Positions 1 through 7,978 of a DNA stretch of 38,639 nucleotides are shown here, one piece after another. Location of the stretch: contig JACPSW010000066.1 of the NCBI GenBank assembly GCA_016193045.1, positions 1 to 38,639 of the forward strand, read 5' to 3'. Position 1 is the first letter of the stretch. Each line of letters opens with the position of its first letter. Made by a program: the position numbers and the translations under genes. This stretch comes from Candidatus Rokuibacteriota bacterium (GTDB lineage: Bacteria; Methylomirabilota; Methylomirabilia; Rokubacteriales; CSP1-6). The notes beneath the pieces were generated by a model that saw only the letters and a list, made by a program, of their open reading frames with translations, ran no database searches and was not told the DNA's origin.

Positions 1-1079
<1,079 letters not shown>

Positions 1080-1116
1080 TCACGAACCATGGTCGAGTGT
1101 AGCGGGCGGGGCCTGT

Positions 1117-1237
1117 CGCAGGGCGCAGCCCCCGTGGGTCCGGCTCCGTCACCCGCTCGCCCGAACGCCGCGCTACGCGCGGCGCACGGGACGAGGGGGG
1201 CCCACTGCGCGCGGCCCCGTTGGGGCTGCACCCTGCG
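1117..1237. repeat. Large imperfect inverted repeat between ricT and metG
   Basis: The 204-bp gap 1077-1280 holds no gene. Arms at 1117-1132 (CGCAGGGCGCAGCCCC) and 1222-1237 are reverse complements with one mismatch in 16. Between them is a perfect 8-bp stem, CGCCGCGC at 1166-1173 against GCGCGGCG at 1177-1184. In RNA this would give a long hairpin with an inner hairpin. It could be an interspersed repeat or a processing signal between two cotranscribed genes; no terminator-like T run follows on the minus strand. Confidence 0.5.
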
Positions 1238-1280
1238 CCACCCGCCCGGTCGCGCTATCGCCGTTCGCGAATAATGCGCG

Positions 1281-2150
1281 CTAGAGGGGTTTGATATGGG
1301 GCCGGCCCTCCCACGTCACCAGCTCCAGGGGCACCTCCGCCTCCGTGCCGTCCTGGAAGCCGACCACGACGGTCTGCTTCAGCACGCGGATGGACTTGAC
1401 GACGCCCTGCATGCAGCCCCCGCCGCCGCACTCGGCCTGGCAGGCCCGGCCGACGCGCGGGAGATAGGCGCGAAGCTGCTCGTACGTGGAGAACTCGTAG
1501 AGCAGGCAGCACTTGAGCCTGCCGCAGTTCCCCAATAGCCGGTTGTCGGTCAACGGCATGTCCTGGGTCTTCGCCATCTTCACCGAGATGGGCTCGAACT
1601 TTTTGAGCCAGGAGGAGCAGCAGAGCTGGCGGCCGCACGGGCCGATCCCATCCATCACCTTGGTGGTGTCGCGGGCGCCGATCTGACGCATTTCGATGCG
1701 GGCGCGGAACTCGTGGGCCAGGTCCCGGACGAGCTCCCTGAAATCCACGCGGTCCTCCGCGTTGAACAGGACGGTCACGCGCCGGCCGTCGGGCTGGATG
1801 TCCACGTCCACCACCTTCAGGTGGAGGTGCTTCTGCCGGGCGCGCTCCTGGCAGGTCGCGACCGCGCGCCGCTCGCGCTCGCGGCGCTCTCGCCAGTCGT
1901 TGGCCTCGGAGGTCGTCGCCTTCCGGATTACCTTCCGGAAGAGCCGGTCCCGCTTCGACTCGGGGAGGGGACGCTTGGGGCGGCGGACCTCGCCTACGGC
2001 GGTGCCGGTGGCTGTCTCGACGATGCAGAAGTCCCCCACGTGGAGGTCGAACTCCTCCACCAGGTACTCCTCGGCCTGGAGGGGCTCACGGAGCCTGACC
2101 CCGATCAGGGCCCGCTGAATCGCGTCAACGATCTCGCTCGATGTCTCCAT
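1281..2150 (-). CDS. ricT: PSP1-domain protein, RicT/YaaT family
   Basis: Member of the PSP1 C-terminal family. The Bacillus homologue RicT (YaaT) forms a complex with RicA and RicF that affects RNase Y-dependent RNA maturation. Family hallmarks are the cysteine-rich stretches CGRQLCCSSW and GRLKCCLLYE in the C-terminal half, with the GRACQAECGGGGCMQG segment after them; these cysteines are candidate metal or Fe-S ligands. Two in-frame ATGs exist, at 2156 and 2150. The second is preferred because AAGGA lies 5 nt upstream of it, giving 289 aa beginning METSSEIVDA. It follows holB after 95 bp and precedes metG, the same order as in Firmicutes. Partners RicA and RicF are not in this window. Confidence 0.93.
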   Translation of the reverse strand: METSSEIVDAIQRALIGVRLREPLQAEEYLVEEFDLHVGDFCIVETATGTAVGEVRRPKRPLPESKRDRLFRKVIRKATTSEANDWRERRERERRAVATCQERARQKHLHLKVVDVDIQPDGRRVTVLFNAEDRVDFRELVRDLAHEFRARIEMRQIGARDTTKVMDGIGPCGRQLCCSSWLKKFEPISVKMAKTQDMPLTDNRLLGNCGRLKCCLLYEFSTYEQLRAYLPRVGRACQAECGGGGCMQGVVKSIRVLKQTVVVGFQDGTEAEVPLELVTWEGRPHIKPL

Positions 2151-2210
2151 CGCCATCCTTTAGCCTCCCCTCGAGCGCCGGCTCCGCCGACGCAACCCCC
2201 CGGGGGAGGT

Positions 2211-2239
2211 CCGGAATGGGGGCGTCAGCCCCCCTCCGG
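2211..2239 (-). other. Hairpin in the holB-ricT gap
   Basis: CCGGA (2211-2215) pairs with TCCGG (2235-2239), and GGGGGC (2218-2223) pairs with GCCCCC (2228-2233) around a GTCA loop. It lies just after the holB stop on the transcribed strand. No T run follows, so an mRNA stability or processing element is more likely than an intrinsic terminator. Confidence 0.45.
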
Positions 2240-2245
2240 GTAGAA

Positions 2246-3310
2246 TTACGCCGCCCCGAGGGCGAGACGGCTCAGCATCACCTCGAGGGTAAGCCGGGGG
2301 GTGACGTTGCGCTGGAGCGCCTGCCAGGCGTCGCGGCAGGCCGCGAGCCCCTCGACGAGGCCCTCCCAGGAGCGGGCCGCGGCCTGCCGGGTCAGCTCGG
2401 CCGCTCGGTCGCCGTGAAGCAACAACCGGGGATCCCCGCCGGCCTTGGCGCAGAGGAGATCCCGATGCCAGAGCCACCAGGTCTCGATCAGCTGCTCCAT
2501 CCGGGCCCGGTCCCGCCCCAGGGTCTCGCCCCACTTGAAGATCGCGGCGGCGCCATCGGCCCCCACCTCGGCCAGGATCGCGAGCGCCAGCTCGCGCCGC
2601 TCCAGCCACGCCGCCGGATCCTGCGCAAGCGCGACCCCCGGACGGCCCTGGCTCGCGCGCGCCAGGAGCCGAGCCGTGTCCTCGTCCATCCCGCGCGCCT
2701 GGAGGAGCGCGACGGCCTCCTCCTCGCGGAGCGGCATGAAGCGCACCACCTGGCAGCGCGAGAGCACCGTCGCCGGGAGCTCCCGCGCGTGGGCGAGGAT
2801 CAGGATGATCACCGTGTGCGCCGGCGGCTCCTCCAGGGTTTTCAGAAAGGCCTGAGGCGCCTCCGGCGTCATCCGCCCCGCGTCATCGACGATGAAGACC
2901 TTCCAGGCGCCCTCGGCGGGGCGGAGCGCCGCGCGCTGCTCGAGCTGGCGGATCGCCTCGATCCGGATCAGAAGGGTCCCGCTCGTCCTGCCCTCGGGGG
3001 GCGTCGGCGCGATCAGCATGTAATCGGGGTGGGTGCCGGCCTCGACCCTCCGGCAGGCGGGACACGAGCCGCAGGCATTCACGCGAACCATTCCCCCCTC
3101 ACCCTGCTTCTCCCCCCCGGGGAGAGGAGAAGAGGTGAGGGGCATCGGGTGGGGGCACAAAAGCGCCTTGGCGAACTCGACGGCCGTCAATTTCCGGCCG
3201 ACGCCCGGCGGGCCCACGAAGGCGTAGGCGTGGGCCACCCGCCCCGAGGCGAGCGCCCGGGTCAGCACATCCACCGCGGCGGGTTGGCCCCGGACGGCGT
3301 CAAACGCCAC
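2246..3310 (-). CDS. holB: DNA polymerase III subunit delta-prime
   Basis: Clamp-loader delta-prime subunit, about 354 aa, which helps load the sliding clamp at replication forks. The AAA+ core shows HAYAFVGPPGVGRKLTA (a degenerate P-loop, usual for delta-prime), a four-cysteine zinc module (LLC ... CGSCPAC), the Walker B-like VFIVDDAGRM and the sensor-1 region VIILILAHARELPATVLSRCQ. The likely start is the GTG at 3310, overlapping the end of tmk by 11 bp; the open frame continues upstream only inside tmk. The zinc module is odd. E. coli HolB has 8 residues between the first and second cysteine, whereas here there are 27, and the extra segment is translated from a GC-rich palindrome (separate entry). 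Frame and downstream conservation are intact, so the protein should be functional. Confidence 0.94.
   Translation of the reverse strand: MAFDAVRGQPAAVDVLTRALASGRVAHAYAFVGPPGVGRKLTAVEFAKALLCPHPMPLTSSPLPGGEKQGEGGMVRVNACGSCPACRRVEAGTHPDYMLIAPTPPEGRTSGTLLIRIEAIRQLEQRAALRPAEGAWKVFIVDDAGRMTPEAPQAFLKTLEEPPAHTVIILILAHARELPATVLSRCQVVRFMPLREEEAVALLQARGMDEDTARLLARASQGRPGVALAQDPAAWLERRELALAILAEVGADGAAAIFKWGETLGRDRARMEQLIETWWLWHRDLLCAKAGGDPRLLLHGDRAAELTRQAAARSWEGLVEGLAACRDAWQALQRNVTPRLTLEVMLSRLALGAA
3093..3142. repeat. Palindromic repeat copy A, in frame inside holB
   Basis: The 50-bp block starts CCCCCCTCACCCTGCTTCTC and ends AGAAGAGGTGAGGGG, folding on itself around CCCCGGGG. It shares the CCCTCACCC...CTCTCCCCC...GGGGAGAGG design with blocks at 18603-18648 and 37729-37808. 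Here it is translated as part of the holB zinc module (PLTSSPLPGGEKQGEGG) without breaking the frame. Confidence 0.75.
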
Positions 3311-3932
3311 GCGCCTGTCCCCGCCGCCGCACGAGGTCTCCCACGGCCTTTCTAATTTCCCCCTGCAGCCGGTCTTCGGGCTGCCCGGCGTCAAGCACCA
3401 CGATCCGGTTCTTCTCCTCGCGGGCCAGCTCGAGATACCCTTGCCGGACCTTGCGATGGAAGGCGAGATCCAGCCGCTCGAAGGCGTCCCGCGCGCGGCC
3501 GCCGAGCCGCTCCAGGCCCACGCCGGGGTCCAAGTCCAGGAGAAGGGTCAGGTCGGCAACCACGCCGCCCGTCGCCAGGGCGTTCAGCTCCCGGATCGTC
3601 TGGAGATCCAGACCGCGCCCGTACCCCTGGTAGGCCAGCGTGGCGTCGGCGTACCGGTCGGAGATCACGATCTCCCCCCCTTCGAGCGCGGGCCGGATCA
3701 CCTGGGCCACGTGCTGCTGGCGGGCGGCCATGAAGAGCAGCGTCTCGGTGAGCGGCGTGAGGCCGTCCTGCTCGAAGATGGCGCGAACCGCCGCACCGAT
3801 GGGGGAGCCGTCAGGCTCGCTGGTTTCGCTGACCCGGTACCCCTGGGCTCTGAGCCAGTCCGCAAGCAGCCGGCAGTGGGTCGTTTTTCCCGACCCCTCG
3901 ACCCCTTCGACGGTGATCAGCAACCCGGCCAT
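3300..3932 (-). CDS. tmk: Thymidylate kinase
   Basis: Phosphorylates dTMP to dTDP with ATP, an essential step of dTTP synthesis. The length of 210 aa is normal. The P-loop is GVEGSGKTT (residues about 8-16), the DR[YH] motif appears as SDRYADATLAYQGYGRG, and the LID-type region RLGGRARDAFERLD carries arginine. The start is the ATG at 3932, 23 bp after the acuC stop. The 3' end overlaps holB by 11 bp, indicating coupled expression. The tmk-holB order is the common bacterial arrangement. Confidence 0.96.
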   Translation of the reverse strand: MAGLLITVEGVEGSGKTTHCRLLADWLRAQGYRVSETSEPDGSPIGAAVRAIFEQDGLTPLTETLLFMAARQQHVAQVIRPALEGGEIVISDRYADATLAYQGYGRGLDLQTIRELNALATGGVVADLTLLLDLDPGVGLERLGGRARDAFERLDLAFHRKVRQGYLELAREEKNRIVVLDAGQPEDRLQGEIRKAVGDLVRRRGQARGV

Positions 3933-3955
3933 GGCTCACTGTAACACGGGCGAAT

Positions 3956-5089
3956 TCAGCCGACCAACCCGTGGACCGGGAAGATGCTCCGGCGAATGGC
4001 GTCCACCTGGCGCCGGGCGAACTCCTGGGCCCTGCCGCGGACCGCCGCCGGGACTTCGGACGGGGGATCCCATAAGGATGGTGACCGGAAGTCGAAGCTG
4101 CGCATGTCGTCGGCGAAGGAGGCAGGCAGGTCCGGCCCCAGCTCCACGCCGTTCATGACGGCCCAGGCGGCGGTCCACGCCCGGGCCACGTTCGTCAGAT
4201 CGTAGCCGCCCCCGCCGAGCGCCACCAGCCGCGGCGACAGCTCGACGATCCGCGCCACCGCGCGCGCGAACCCCTGAACGGAGAGAGAAAGGTGGGTCAG
4301 CGGATCCGTGTGGTGGGAGTCGATGCCGAGCTGGGCCACCACGACGTCCGGCTTGAAGGCCCCGAGGAGCGGGGGAACCACGGCCTCGAACGCCTCGTGA
4401 TAGACGGGGTCGTCGGTGTACGGCTCGAGCGGGACGTTGACCGCGTAGCCCTGGCCCGCGCCCTCGCCGTGCTCCTCGACGAAGCCGGTCCCGGGGAAGA
4501 GCCGGTCCCCGCGCTCGTGGGTCGAGATCGTCAGCACGTTCGGGTCGGCGTAGAAGGCGAACTGGACGCCGTCGCCGTGGTGGGCGTCGATGTCCACGTA
4601 GCAGACGCGCCAGCCGCGCTCGCGCAGGGCGAGGATGGCCAGCACCGGGTCGTTGACGTAGCAGAAGCCCGAGGCCCGATCGGGCATCGCGTGATGGAGC
4701 CCGCCCGCGAAGTGGAACGCGCGCTCCACGTCGCCCTCGGCCACGAGTCTGGCCGCCAGGAGCGAGCCGCCCGCCACCAGGCAGGAGGCCTCCCAGAGCC
4801 CGGGAAAGACGGGGTTGTCGCCGGGGCCGAGGCCGTAGCGGTACGCCCCCGGCAGATGGAGCCCGCCGCTGACGGCCTTCAGGACCTCCAGATACGGGCG
4901 CGCGTGAAAGCGCGCGAGGGCGGCCTCGTCGGCCGGCTCGGGTGCCCACACCTTGGCGCCGGCCAAGGCCGTGAGGCCGTAGGCCTCCATGAGCCGCCAG
5001 GTGAGCCCGAGGCGCTCCATCCTGAGGGGGTGGTCGGGGCCGTAATCGAAGCGGGTGTACTGATCCGAGTGGATGAGCGCCGTCTTCAC
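3956..5089 (-). CDS. acuC: AcuC-type deacetylase (histone deacetylase superfamily)
   Basis: Zinc-dependent amidohydrolase of the class I HDAC fold, about 377 aa. Visible hallmarks: the GLHHAM histidine pair, the charge-relay and zinc region DIDAHHGDGV, the third ligand region GIDSHHTDPL, and the catalytic tyrosine loop GGGGYDL. B. subtilis AcuC deacetylates acetyl-CoA synthetase; acetoin utilisation gave the family its name. The longest frame begins at GTG 5107, but the GTG at 5089 is better: it shares GTGA with the moaC stop, has GGAG 6 nt upstream, and gives VKTALIHSDQY at the usual N-terminal position. It lies between moaC and tmk, with no aco genes nearby. A link to the three acyl-CoA ligases in this window is possible but only inferred. 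Confidence 0.9.
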   Translation of the reverse strand: MKTALIHSDQYTRFDYGPDHPLRMERLGLTWRLMEAYGLTALAGAKVWAPEPADEAALARFHARPYLEVLKAVSGGLHLPGAYRYGLGPGDNPVFPGLWEASCLVAGGSLLAARLVAEGDVERAFHFAGGLHHAMPDRASGFCYVNDPVLAILALRERGWRVCYVDIDAHHGDGVQFAFYADPNVLTISTHERGDRLFPGTGFVEEHGEGAGQGYAVNVPLEPYTDDPVYHEAFEAVVPPLLGAFKPDVVVAQLGIDSHHTDPLTHLSLSVQGFARAVARIVELSPRLVALGGGGYDLTNVARAWTAAWAVMNGVELGPDLPASFADDMRSFDFRSPSLWDPPSEVPAAVRGRAQEFARRQVDAIRRSIFPVHGLVG

Positions 5090-5601
5090 CGACGTCTCCG
5101 CCGCCACACCCCGCTCTTCCCGCCGGACTTTTCGAGAAGGCAGAGGTCGGTCAGGACCACGCCCTTGTCCACCGCTTTCACCATGTCGTACACCGTCAGC
5201 CCCGCCACGGCCGCTGCCGTGAGGGCCTCCATCTCCACGCCCGTCTTGTCCACCGTCCTCACGCGCGCCTCGATCCCGAGCGTCGAGGCCTTCTCGTTGA
5301 GCCGAAAGGCGACTTCCACACCCGTGATCCTGAGCGGATGACAGAGGGGAATCAAATCCGGGGTCCGCTTCGCCGCGAGGACGCCGGCCGTGCGGGCCAC
5401 GCCGAGGACGTCCCCTTTGGCCAGCTGGCCCGCCTTGATGGCGGCGAGGGTGGAGCGCTTCATCCGGAGCACGACCCGGGCCACGGCCTCGCGGGCGGAC
5501 TCCGGCTTGGCGGTGACGTCCACCATGCGGGCTTCGCCCTCTGGGGTGAGGTGGGAGAGCCCCTTGAGCGGGGACTCCCCCCGCGGCGGCCGGGTACCCA
5601 C
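5086..5601 (-). CDS. moaC: Cyclic pyranopterin monophosphate synthase
   Basis: Second step of molybdenum cofactor synthesis: converts the MoaA product 3',8-cyclo-7,8-dihydroguanosine triphosphate to cyclic pyranopterin monophosphate. Family motifs are SHLTPEGEARMVDVTAK, LIPLCHPL (catalytic His) and TVDKTGVEMEALTAAAVAGL with AVDKG (catalytic Glu, Asp and Lys region), ending in the usual EKSGGKSG. The frame is open upstream to 5733, but that part overlaps the DUF465 gene. No ATG precedes the conserved SHLTPEGEARM stretch, so I place the start at GTG 5601, 27 bp after the DUF465 stop (about 171 aa). The ATG at 5526 would delete the first strand. moaA and moaD/E are not here; molybdate/tungstate transport genes follow upstream in a separate unit. 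Confidence 0.9.
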   Translation of the reverse strand: MGTRPPRGESPLKGLSHLTPEGEARMVDVTAKPESAREAVARVVLRMKRSTLAAIKAGQLAKGDVLGVARTAGVLAAKRTPDLIPLCHPLRITGVEVAFRLNEKASTLGIEARVRTVDKTGVEMEALTAAAVAGLTVYDMVKAVDKGVVLTDLCLLEKSGGKSGVWRRRRR

Positions 5602-5627
5602 TGGGTGCGCGGCGCCCGGCGCCGGGA

Positions 5628-5870
5628 TCAGGCCGGGGCCTGGGAGGAGTGGGTCGGGCTGGCCTGGCGGATGAGGGCCTCCATCCGATCCTTGGCCATC
5701 AGCTTCAGCTTCTTGACCTCGCTGACCCGCCACTGCTGATCGGCGGACAGGAAGGGGCGACCCTTCAGCTCTTCCAGTTCCTTCTCGTACCCTTGGTGTT
5801 CCTGACGGAGCTTCCTGAACTCCTCGCTGTCCGCTAGCAGTCGCGTAATGAGGGCGTCGCGATCGGACAT
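5628..5870 (-). CDS. DUF465/YdcH-family small protein
   Basis: 80-residue charged protein: MSDRDALITRLLADSEEF, then a long helix rich in Lys, Glu and Arg (about residues 19-67) with the LKLMAKDRMEALI ending typical of DUF465/YdcH. These proteins are predicted helical hairpins or coiled coils of unknown function. The start is firm: AAGGAGGG lies 4 nt before the ATG at 5870. It is the first gene after the promoter at 6003-6031 and is followed by moaC, with which it shares the transcript. Confidence 0.88.
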   Translation of the reverse strand: MSDRDALITRLLADSEEFRKLRQEHQGYEKELEELKGRPFLSADQQWRVSEVKKLKLMAKDRMEALIRQASPTHSSQAPA

Positions 5871-5898
5871 CGGACCCTCCTTAGGATGAATGGCTCAT

Positions 5899-5936
5899 AA
5901 AACAACACAAGCCAGCGCCGTGTCGGTCGCTGGCTT
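5899..5936 (-). terminator. Terminator-like hairpin in the leader of the DUF465-moaC operon
   Basis: On the minus strand, AAGCCAGCG and CGCTGGCTT form a perfect 9-bp stem (5909-5917 with 5928-5936) and are followed by GTGTTGTTTT (5899-5908), an intrinsic-terminator layout. It lies downstream of the promoter at 6003-6031 and about 30 bp before the DUF465 start codon. It could end the upstream hydrolase transcript with readthrough, or act as an attenuator for the DUF465-moaC-acuC-tmk operon. Confidence 0.7.
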
Positions 5937-6002
5937 TCCGTGACGAACCGCGTTTCCTGCACCCGGGCCCCGTTGTCAGTTCGGCCTCCTCAGGCTGGCC
6001 CT

Positions 6003-6031
6003 TTTATAGCAAAGCCGCGGGTCACTGTCAA
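6003..6031 (-). promoter_or_regulatory. Sigma70-type promoter for the DUF465-moaC-tmk-metG operon
   Basis: Read on the minus strand: TTGACA (6026-6031), a 17-nt spacer, TATAAA (6003-6008). This is nearly consensus. It lies between the stop of the hydrolase gene (6039) and DUF465, so it gives the housekeeping run its own start, with a leader of about 125 nt. Confidence 0.8.
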
Positions 6032-6038
6032 TCGCATG

Positions 6039-6887
6039 TCAGCGATGACACCGACGCACGAAGGCCCCCAGGTCCCGGTTGAACTGATCGGCGACCTCGA
6101 AGAACGGCGCGTGCCCGCAGCGCGGGTAATCGACCCGGGCCGCGTGGGCGACGTGGCGGGCGATGAAGTCCGCGGCCGTCGGAAGGACGAGCTGGTCTTC
6201 CCGCCCATGCGTGATGAGCACCGGGACCTTGAGGCCCCGGAGCACCTCCCGGTTTTCGAGCTTGCGGTCGAACAGCGCCTGGCGAACGTGAGGCGGCACC
6301 GCCGCATTGAACCCGAGAAAGAAATAGAAGTCGTGGGGATCGAGCTCGGCGTGCGTCAGCAGATCGACGAGGCTCTGAAGGGCGAGGCTGCTCTCGGCGG
6401 CATTGTTCGAGAGAAGCGCGGGCGCCAGGGCCAGCAGGGCGGGCCCGAGCATCTTGGACGCGTCATCGGACCCGAGCTCCGTCGCCGCGTCGACGAAGTG
6501 GAGGCCGCCGATGGGCTCCTGCCCGTAGTGACGCACATAGTCGCACATGATATGGCCACCATAGGACCACCCGCTCAGCACCGGCCGCTTCAGGCCCAGC
6601 GCCTGGATCACCGCGTGGACGTCGTCGGCCCAGTGCTTGCCGTTCTGGTACGCCGCCGCCTGCTGCGGCTTGTCCGACAGGCCGTGGCCGCGGAGGTCGA
6701 GCCTGGCGAGGTGGAACTCGGCGGCCAGCGGGCTCTCGAACTGCCGGTCCCATGCGAGCCGGCACTGGCTGAACCCGTGAATGAACAGGATCGGGGGGTT
6801 CGCGGGGTCACCGGCCGTCTCGACGAACACCTTGACGCCGCCGCCGCCCTCGACGAAACGTCCGTGGAATCTGGGATCCGGCTTCAT
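6039..6887 (-). CDS. Alpha/beta-fold hydrolase
   Basis: 282-aa alpha/beta hydrolase of unknown substrate. The catalytic triad is visible: nucleophile elbow SGWSYGGH (Ser about 108), acid in GREDQLVLP (Asp about 231) and His in CGHAPFF (about 259); the oxyanion-hole HGF is at about 37-39. No signal peptide is seen, so it should be cytoplasmic. The start is the ATG at 6887, which overlaps the TGA of the upstream ABC ATPase gene (ATGA) and has GAGGAG 7-8 nt upstream. It is therefore the last gene of the tup/mod/chrA operon and ends before the promoter at 6003-6031. Nothing in it binds metal or oxyanions obviously, and its role in that operon is unclear. Confidence 0.88.
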   Translation of the reverse strand: MKPDPRFHGRFVEGGGGVKVFVETAGDPANPPILFIHGFSQCRLAWDRQFESPLAAEFHLARLDLRGHGLSDKPQQAAAYQNGKHWADDVHAVIQALGLKRPVLSGWSYGGHIMCDYVRHYGQEPIGGLHFVDAATELGSDDASKMLGPALLALAPALLSNNAAESSLALQSLVDLLTHAELDPHDFYFFLGFNAAVPPHVRQALFDRKLENREVLRGLKVPVLITHGREDQLVLPTAADFIARHVAHAARVDYPRCGHAPFFEVADQFNRDLGAFVRRCHR

Positions 6888-7978
6888 CGCAAGTCTCCTC
6901 TGGGGATGACGTGGGGGGCGCTGGCCTTGAAGGCGGCGATGACCGGGGCGCCTTCCCGGAGCCCGAGTTCCTCCACCGAGCGGTGGGTAACCAGCGCCAC
7001 GAGAGGAAAGCCGCAGTCGATGACCGCCCGGACGTAGGGCCCGACCGCGACGAGTCGGCCGACGGCCCCCGCCAGGTGATTGCGGACGCTCGAGGCGGGA
7101 TGCGGGGTCCCCGGAGCGAGCAGCGTGACGTCCTCCGGTCTGAGGCAGATCCTGAGCTGGGCGCCCGGCGGGGCCTCCGTCGCCACCTCGATCTTCTGCC
7201 CTCCCGCGTCCAGGACGGCCAGGCCCGCCTGGCTCGACAGCACCCGGCAGTCCAGGATGGTCTCCACCCCGACAAACCGGGCGACCTCCTCGGAGACCGG
7301 CGCCCTGAAGAGGCGCCCCGCTTCGTCCACCTGGAGAACCTTCCCGCCCATCATCAGCGCCACTCGGTCGCCGAGCGCCAGCGCTTCCCATCGATCGTGA
7401 GTGACCAGCACGGTGGTGATCCGGTCCTCGCGGAGGATCCCTCCCAGCTCGGCGATCAGCGCCTCTCGCGTCGGCTGGTCCAGCGCCGAGAACGGCTCGT
7501 CCAGGAGGAGCAGCTCGGGCTTCAGGACGAGCGCGCGGGCGAGCGCCGTCCGCTGGGCCTCGCCGCCCGAGAGCGTCCGCGCCCGGCGGTCGGCCAGCGC
7601 CCCGATCCCGAAGCGATCGAGCCACGCGCGGACCCGCGAGGCGATCTCCGCCGCCGCGACGCGCCGGAACCGGAGCCCGAGGGCGACGTTCGCGAAGACC
7701 GTGTCGTCCACGAGGAGCGGATCCTGAAAGACGGTCGCCATCCGGCGCCGGGCCCCGAGAACCCCGCTTCCCTCCACCGTCCGGCCCCTGAAGCGGACCG
7801 CGCCCGCCGTGGGCTCCTCGAGCAGCCCGATCACCCGGAGCAGGGTGGACTTGCCCGCGCCGTTGGGGCCGATGACCGCCAGGATCTCTCCCGCCTGGAT
7901 CTCGAGGCCGGGCACCTCCAGCACCGCGGCGCCGCCGTAGGCGACCCGCACCCCCGAGAGCGTGACGACGGCGCTCAT
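6884..7978 (-). CDS. tupC: Tungstate/molybdate ABC transporter ATPase with TOBE domain
   Basis: 364-aa ATP-binding subunit on the cytoplasmic face of an oxyanion importer. Walker A GPNGAGKST (about residues 37-45), Q-loop FQDP, signature LSGGEAQR, Walker B LLLLDEP, H-loop VTHDR, then a C-terminal TOBE-like oxyanion-binding region (about 290-355). The ATVFQDPLLVDDTVFANVALGL stretch resembles TupC proteins more than ModC, hence the assignment, which is less certain than the family. The start is the ATG at 7978, overlapping the preceding ATPase stop as ATGA; its own stop overlaps the hydrolase start in the same way. The frame is open far upstream, but that part is a shadow of the neighbouring ATPase gene. 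Confidence 0.85.
   Translation of the reverse strand: MSAVVTLSGVRVAYGGAAVLEVPGLEIQAGEILAVIGPNGAGKSTLLRVIGLLEEPTAGAVRFRGRTVEGSGVLGARRRMATVFQDPLLVDDTVFANVALGLRFRRVAAAEIASRVRAWLDRFGIGALADRRARTLSGGEAQRTALARALVLKPELLLLDEPFSALDQPTREALIAELGGILREDRITTVLVTHDRWEALALGDRVALMMGGKVLQVDEAGRLFRAPVSEEVARFVGVETILDCRVLSSQAGLAVLDAGGQKIEVATEAPPGAQLRICLRPEDVTLLAPGTPHPASSVRNHLAGAVGRLVAVGPYVRAVIDCGFPLVALVTHRSVEELGLREGAPVIAAFKASAPHVIPRGDLR

Noticed and set aside
3094..3142. Frameshift or assembly error in holB
   Set aside because: The frame continues on both sides with conserved residues, including the remaining zinc cysteines; an in-frame insertion explains it without error.
5909..6000. Possible tRNA, SRP RNA or known riboswitch in the DUF465 leader
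   Set aside because: No cloverleaf, no CCA end, no SRP tetraloop/GGAAG-type core and no match I could recognise to TPP, cobalamin, SAM, fluoride or c-di-GMP motifs. Kept only as an unclassified structured leader.
5941..6002. Plus-strand terminator GCCTCCTCAGGC followed by TTTT
   Set aside because: There is no plus-strand gene upstream to terminate, and the TTTTATA belongs to the minus-strand -10 box.
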